A program made the position numbers and the translations under genes. Source: Gammaproteobacteria bacterium (GTDB lineage: Bacteria > Pseudomonadota > Gammaproteobacteria > SZUA-229). From it: 7,242 bases of DNA. Below are positions 6,532 through 7,242 of this stretch, in pieces. Every line of letters starts with the position of its first letter. Position 1 is the first letter of the stretch. Under the pieces are notes generated by a model. That model ran no database searches, was not told the origin of the DNA, and was given only the letters and a program-made list of their open reading frames with translations. The stretch lies in NCBI GenBank assembly GCA_016191795.1, contig JACPVK010000353.1, forward strand, positions 1-7,242, in the 5' to 3' direction.

Positions 6532-7242
6532 AATTTCAGGCTGTTTTGCTTTGGCAACCCGGTGCGCTGTGGAGAACAACTGTGATGGTGATGGCCACAG
6601 CGCTGGCATTTGGTGTTGTTTACCTGCATACCCTGACCGGGCTGGCCTACGAATTTCACATGTTCTTTATTCTGCCGGTGCTGCTTGCCGCCTGGTTTGT
6701 CGGCGTGCCTGCAGGTTATGGCCTGGCGGTGTTAGTCGTCAGCGGCTGGTTTGTGGCTGACCGTATGCTGGCTGGCGGACAGGCCGATCCGCTGCCCTTG
6801 TTTTTCAATACCTGCATGCGTCTGGCTATTTTTGTTTTTGTTGCCTGGTTGATGGGGGCGCTGCGGCGTGTGCTGGCAAATGAATCGCGACTGGCGCGCG
6901 AAGATGTGCTGACGCAATTGCCCAATCGCCGCGAATTTCTTGAGCGTGGCCGGCAGGCGTTTGCCCAGGCACAACGTCAGCGGGCACCGCTTACAGTGGT
7001 GTTTATTGATCTGGATCGGTTCAAGGAGGTCAATGATAGCCGGGGACATGATGTGGGTGACGCCCTGCTGGTGAAGGTCGCTTCAGTCATACGTTCGCAG
7101 GTGCGGGAAAGCGATATTCCGGGACGCCTGGGTGGCGATGAATTTGCCCTGTTGCTGGCGAACATGGCGGCATCGGCAGCCTCGGCATACATCGACAGAC
7201 TCAGGCAGCGCCTGCTTGACGCCATGCGTGAACAAGGCTGGC
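6528..7242 (+). CDS. Membrane-anchored diguanylate cyclase, GGDEF domain (3' end missing)
   Basis: 238 codons are visible and the frame is open at the window end. The protein should make cyclic di-GMP from two GTP. Residues about 18-112 are four hydrophobic segments, a compact membrane sensor module; its ligand is unknown. A short linker (LRRVLANESRLARED) leads into the GGDEF domain with DVLTQLPNRR (126-135), the metal-binding aspartate in FIDLDRFKEVND (Asp161), GHDVGDALL and the intact active-site motif GGDEF (202-206). RESD (193-196) stands exactly five residues before GGDEF, the position of the RxxD inhibitory site, so product feedback inhibition is expected. All key residues of an active enzyme are present. 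An EAL domain or other C-terminal part could follow beyond the window. The start has a strong AGGAG and overlaps the previous ORF's stop (ATGA), which places it in the Na/Pi-DUF502 operon. Confidence 0.93.
   Translation, partial: MKFQAVLLWQPGALWRTTVMVMATALAFGVVYLHTLTGLAYEFHMFFILPVLLAAWFVGVPAGYGLAVLVVSGWFVADRMLAGGQADPLPLFFNTCMRLAIFVFVAWLMGALRRVLANESRLAREDVLTQLPNRREFLERGRQAFAQAQRQRAPLTVVFIDLDRFKEVNDSRGHDVGDALLVKVASVIRSQVRESDIPGRLGGDEFALLLANMAASAASAYIDRLRQRLLDAMREQGW

Overview
The window looks like a piece of a gammaproteobacterial chromosome. The inner-membrane protein families (KefB/KefC-type antiporter, YjbB-like Na/Pi cotransporter with a PhoU-like tail, DUF502 protein, membrane GGDEF protein) and the fairly GC-rich codon use of positions 1637-7242 fit that group. 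No gene here fixes the genus.

Left part (1-1636): the 3' end of an AT-rich gene for a secreted parallel beta-helix protein (right-handed rungs, then a choice-of-anchor-Q-like segment, then a CARDB-like Ig domain). It is closed by a strong hairpin terminator. A non-coding stretch follows with two copies of a 38-bp repeat exactly 90 bp apart. The base composition of this gene differs plainly from its neighbours, which suggests acquired DNA.

Middle part (1637-4069): a leftward CPA2-family cation/proton antiporter with a C-terminal RCK_N (TrkA-N) domain, then about 740 bp without an intact gene. This gap holds a fold-back-rich segment (3504-3666). It also holds the decayed remnant of an IS3-family orfA (3697-3908, minus strand), broken by two frameshifts and lying between imperfect inverted ends at about 3682 and 3973.

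Right part (4070-7242): a compact rightward operon whose genes are joined by 4-bp start/stop overlaps. It runs from a Na/Pi cotransporter-PhoU protein (GTGA overlap), to a DUF502 two-helix membrane protein (ATGA overlap), to a small single-helix membrane ORF that needs one frameshift to be read through (ATGA overlap), to a membrane diguanylate cyclase that runs off the window. The overlaps imply co-transcription and translational coupling, so phosphate/sodium transport, an uncharacterised membrane protein and c-di-GMP synthesis may be made together.

I did not find CRISPR arrays, tRNA or rRNA genes, or a clear defence or toxin system. The least expected items are the frameshifted 53-codon gene inside the operon, the two-frameshift IS3 remnant directly upstream of the operon, and the 90-bp-period intergenic repeat.
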